Below are positions 60,201-64,000 of a stretch of 64,000 nucleotides of DNA, piece by piece; the stretch's first letter is position 1; every line of letters begins with the position of its first letter. The position numbers were made by a program, and so were the translations under genes. This DNA comes from Strix aluco. Taxonomy: Eukaryota; Chordata; Aves; Strigiformes; Strigidae. Location of the stretch: NCBI RefSeq assembly GCF_031877795.1, contig NC_133931.1:130114621-130178620 (forward strand). Direction: 5' to 3'. Under the pieces are notes generated by a model. The model worked only from the letters and a program-made list of their open reading frames with translations, was not told the origin of the DNA and did no database searches.

Positions 60201-63200
60201 TGTTGAGTTATAAGCTGGAAGTAGAAAGAAGTTTTCCTCTGTTGCAGTGCATGCTCAGCACATACCAGACACTGGATTCTTTGCCATTGTTTGGACAGAC
60301 CTGTGTGTGTAGTGCTTAGTTTTGCAGATGAGGGAATTGCTGATGTATCAATTGCTGATGTAAGCAATATAATGCAATGGAGACCCTAGAAAACTTCAAT
60401 TCTAGTGTTTTAATAAGTGAAGAATTCTCACTATCATCAGAATGCCTCAGTCAGCAGAACTGGAATCTGTATCTGGGGGGATAAGAATTGATTTTTAAAA
60501 TACAACTGTCAAGCTTGCTAAGAAGCAGGACAGAAATACACAGAACAGTAGGGGGAAAAGAATAAGTTGGACAAAGTGTTCAGATTTGCTTTATTTATCA
60601 CTGTCTAAATGATAATCACTTCAAGACACGAAAATGGACCAACAGAAATCCAGAGCTGGGTTTCTTTGCCAGGGTCAGGAAATTTGGATTTTGTGGCAGC
60701 AGAAGAAGGGATCTCCCAAGCCCAGTCGTCTGTACACTGCTCAGGGTGCTCCAGCAGGTCCCCAGGCCCACTGAGATGCTGCTCCTTGCTTGCAGCCCGC
60801 AGGCACATCACCCTGCCGAGGCACAGTGCTGAGTGGGAAAGAGCACATGATGGACTGTGTACTCAGGAGGGGAGACCACAGTTGGGGAGGTGAATTAGGG
60901 GATGCCTGAGGAAGTGGTCTCCCTGCCTGTCAGGAGCCAGGGGGGTAGAAGGAACCGCACCTGCTGCTGCAACCAGAAGGTCTCTCTCTCTCTCTCTCTC
61001 TCTCTGGTTTCTCATCTGCAATGACTGCTCTTGTCAGCTTGGCAACCTACTCAGCTTTGTGCATTTTGCCAGCTGTGAGAAGGGTGAGCCTGTGTCCCTC
61101 AAATCCAGTCCCTGGTGATCATAGGCATCACAGCTGGTAAATTCAAAAGGGTCTGCAAGAGCTACTCAATCTGTTCCCCCTTCTCCTGCATGGAGCATTT
61201 ATCCTTATTTCTCTAAAGGTATTTTGTAAGAAAGACAAAGCAATTCAGAGACAGCAGTATGGCACAAGAAGAGAGGTGCAGAGGACACAAATACTGCTGT
61301 GTCTCTGCCCCCTCAGCTGCTGTGATCCACACTCCAGAGCAAGGGGACCTCAATCCCTCTAGTCAGTGTCAGAGCAGGAAGGCAAGGCTGTACTTCCCTG
61401 CTTCTCAGTTGTGAAAGTTAACAACACATTAAGCATTATTTGAGGTAATTGCTTATGGATACATATGGATCTGTTTCCAAATTGCACTTCTAGAAACTTT
61501 GCTCTTAGAGCCACATGAAGAGTTCTAAGTAACTGGTTTACAAAATGGAACCAAAGACAGAAATGCAATGAAGTGAAGAACTGAGTAGAGTTTTGCTAAA
61601 TACAGCCTTGGATCACAAAGTTGGGCAGGGCTTGCTCCCTGCTGGGGTGGCTACTAATCTTAACCACTACTCTTTGCCAAAGAGGAAAGGGAGAGAAAAT
61701 GAAACTAAAAGGTACGACTGCCACTGCGCAACTTGCACATTCAGCTCCATTGCTATATGTGACTGCACCAAATTAATCCTGACCAAACGCACCATGCAGG
61801 GAGTGAGGTGGGTAATATAACACTCTCCTGTCACAAACCCAACAGCCTGTGCACAGCACAGGGCAATGCTCTGCTCCTCCTGCTGCCCCCAGTAAATCTG
61901 CCTTGCTAGAAGGCTGTTACAGCCACAATATATTTTCCTTTTTTTATTAGCAAGAACATTACCAGCATGAATTACATACTACATTCCTATCAAATTCAAT
62001 TCCTAAAAATTTCAGTGTGACCTGGAACAAAGGGATTACACCAAAGATTAACATGGATAAATGATGAATATAAAATACAAATCAAGAGAAACTGTACATG
62101 TTGTCTGAATAGGGGAGTATAAAACTCAGCTCTGTTCAGAGCTTCACAGTCAGGAGTGGATGAGACAATGAATCTCCTGCTGTCACTGGAGTTAAAGCAG
62201 TAGGTCTCGGTATGTTTTCCAGACAAATTGATTTTGTTTTATGCATTATCACATTACGTGTGATGGTCATTGTGAGAAAGAGACTGCTACAAGAGGCAAC
62301 AGTTGTTTATTGAAAAGGACAAAGTTGTCACAGCTTGTAAAGAGGGGTTTCTGTTTGTCTGTTAGCTTTAAGATACTAATTTCCTTTCACAGGATAGAGC
62401 TTCCTCAGGTGGGGAAAGAAGTGTGGGAAGCCCTAGGTAACTGAACAGACTAGATTATCACAGTGTTCCTTCTTTGAGAACACAGATTCCTATCTAGTAA
62501 GAACTGATGTAAATTCAGTGAAATAAGTGGGACTACATCTAGTAGTTAGTTGTGAAGCTGCCAAACACAAAATGAATGGAGCACTGAGCATGTTCTCCAT
62601 CATTTTCCTTCTGGGTCCTTTTCTCCAGAATATGATTTGTCATTATTTACTTTCTAACATACTCTAGCAATTTGTTCTTGGCATTGATGCTGAATGTTGT
62701 TGGGGGTTCAGATATAGAGAACTGGTATACAGCACCCACAGGTGCAGATGGGAGGAGGATCCGACCTTATGTTGCCAGATTATGTTTCACTTTTCCAGTT
62801 ACAAATGAAGTAAGTATCAAAGCACAAAAAGAAAGCTGAACGACATCATTTTATTCCAGGACTCAAAGCTATACATGGCCTTAAATGAAAGTAGCTTAGC
62901 CATCAGTGAGCTGATACACAGTGGTTCTGCAGATCTCAGTGCAGTCCAAAGCAGCACAGCATGAAATCCTTGTTTCAGAAGTCCATGGAGTTACTTGCAT
63001 GCCTAAAATGCATGCTGAGGTGGTTTGATATCATGAAGACTTAATGGGAAGGAAATCTGACAGGCATTGCAGTTTTCATCTTGTAAAATCATTGTTCTTT
63101 AGGATGAATTTTCTGTTTCTCAGCAGAAAATCTAGCTTTATTTTGCTTAACAGGCATAAGTTACCAAAGGAAATAATGATTTGTGACACAAAACCTGACA

Positions 63201-64000
63201 GACTTCTCAGGACAGCTGAACCTGTGCTTTTGACCACCTGTAAGTGGCAGCCACTTCCATTAGCAGTTGAAAGACTTCTAGTCACCCCCATGACTTCTTG
63301 TCTCCCTCCTCCTTTATTAAGTCCCCGTGTGACAATCAGCCATCTCTAAAGCAAAGGCTGGTTACCCGCTGGTTTGATGCTGCAGCAGTAATATGTGCTG
63401 GGTTACTCAACAGCTACTCTAGGAAAGTGGCTCTGGCTCAACCAGGAGCTGCTGAGCTGCTGTCAAGCCAGGGAAACAGTGTTGACTGACTGGGATGAAG
63501 GCAAAGAGGCTGACAGAGGTGCTGACAAAGAGAAGCGAGATGTGCCAGGGGAAAATACTGAGTCCAGAAGACCACAGGTATTGTTGCTAAACAGGACAGG
63601 AGAGAGAACAGAGAGAAATTAAATACTGGGGGAGACTTTTCCTCCTATGGTTATGTACAGAGAACAGGAGTACTAAAAAATTCTCAAATCTGTTTAAAGC
63701 ATGACAGAAAGAGTAATCGCAGTACACACACACTTTGGGCCAGGCTATGCAGCATGCATCTGTACATCAAGGAGTGATCTGCAAACAGCTGTATGAGCCA
63801 CAGACCTTGGCGTTAATAAGAATTTATAAGTGGAACGAGATGCTTCTTCATGGATAGCTTCAAGTGTTACTTAGCGGAGCAATCAGTTCAGAACAAGCCA
63901 CTGAAGACAAGTGGGCAAGTGGAAAAGCTGGGAATAGGTGGTTTGGAAGCAAGCAGGAGAGTGGCTCTGTAATCACTCCCATGCACTGAGGGATGAGGAC
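57205..64000 (-). other. CALCR: Partial CALCR intron (3' part) up to the window edge
   Basis: I searched this stretch on the minus strand for the preceding ectodomain exon (CNRTWDGW...CPDYFPDFDP-type sequence) and did not find it, so the intron very likely runs past 64000. It contains a CT microsatellite at 60981-61005, GC-richer patches near 58070-58320 and 60640-60960, and otherwise AT-rich unique sequence. Confidence 0.75.
60981..61005. repeat. (TC)n microsatellite, 12.5 units
   Basis: Perfect tctctc run of 25 bases. On the gene strand it is (GA)n. Confidence 0.95.

Noticed and set aside
57205..64000. Possible upstream CALCR ectodomain exon in the last 6.8 kb.
   Set aside because: A search for the reverse complement of the expected CNRTWDGW and CPDYFPDFD codons gave no match.

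Overview
The window is vertebrate nuclear DNA and almost certainly comes from a bird. It holds CR1 LINEs, one of them with the ATTCTGTG-type 3' tail typical of birds and other sauropsids. Coding density is very low, and short exons flanked by GT/AG splice signals are spread over tens of kilobases. The species cannot be fixed from the sequence alone.

There is one recognisable gene, on the minus strand: the 3' two thirds of a class B1 (secretin-family) G-protein-coupled receptor, best matched to the calcitonin receptor CALCR. Nine exons can be placed to the base, running from 57204 down to 9607. They join in compatible splice phases into an open frame of 364 codons plus a stop. This covers the end of the extracellular hormone-binding domain, all seven membrane helices, helix 8 and the cytoplasmic tail. 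The start codon, signal peptide and first extracellular-domain exons are not in the window and should lie beyond 64000.

Layout along the + strand: 1-8400 is 3' flank, with an old CR1 scrap at 3508-3720 and a clearer 5'-truncated CR1 at 5191-6055. 8406-9606 is the probable 3' UTR. 9607-57204 holds the nine exons and eight introns. 57205-64000 is the 3' part of the next upstream intron. The introns carry a pure 210-bp AGGGA array just upstream of the last exon, a TATTTC hexanucleotide array with a slip in phase, a plus-strand CR1 fragment (26540-27072), a much older CR1/L3-like reverse transcriptase relic (53261-54085), poly-A runs, short microsatellites and several weak traces of old palindromic interspersed repeats.

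The other long open frames show no domain, no splice signals and no family resemblance, and I treat them as chance or as repeat products. I found no convincing RNA gene, no second protein-coding gene and no new biological system. The points most worth checking are the 42-nt TM7 exon, which matches the skippable mammalian exon 13; the purine/pyrimidine array beside the last splice acceptor; a 1.7-kb strand-asymmetric block; and a candidate conserved non-coding element at 45300-45660.
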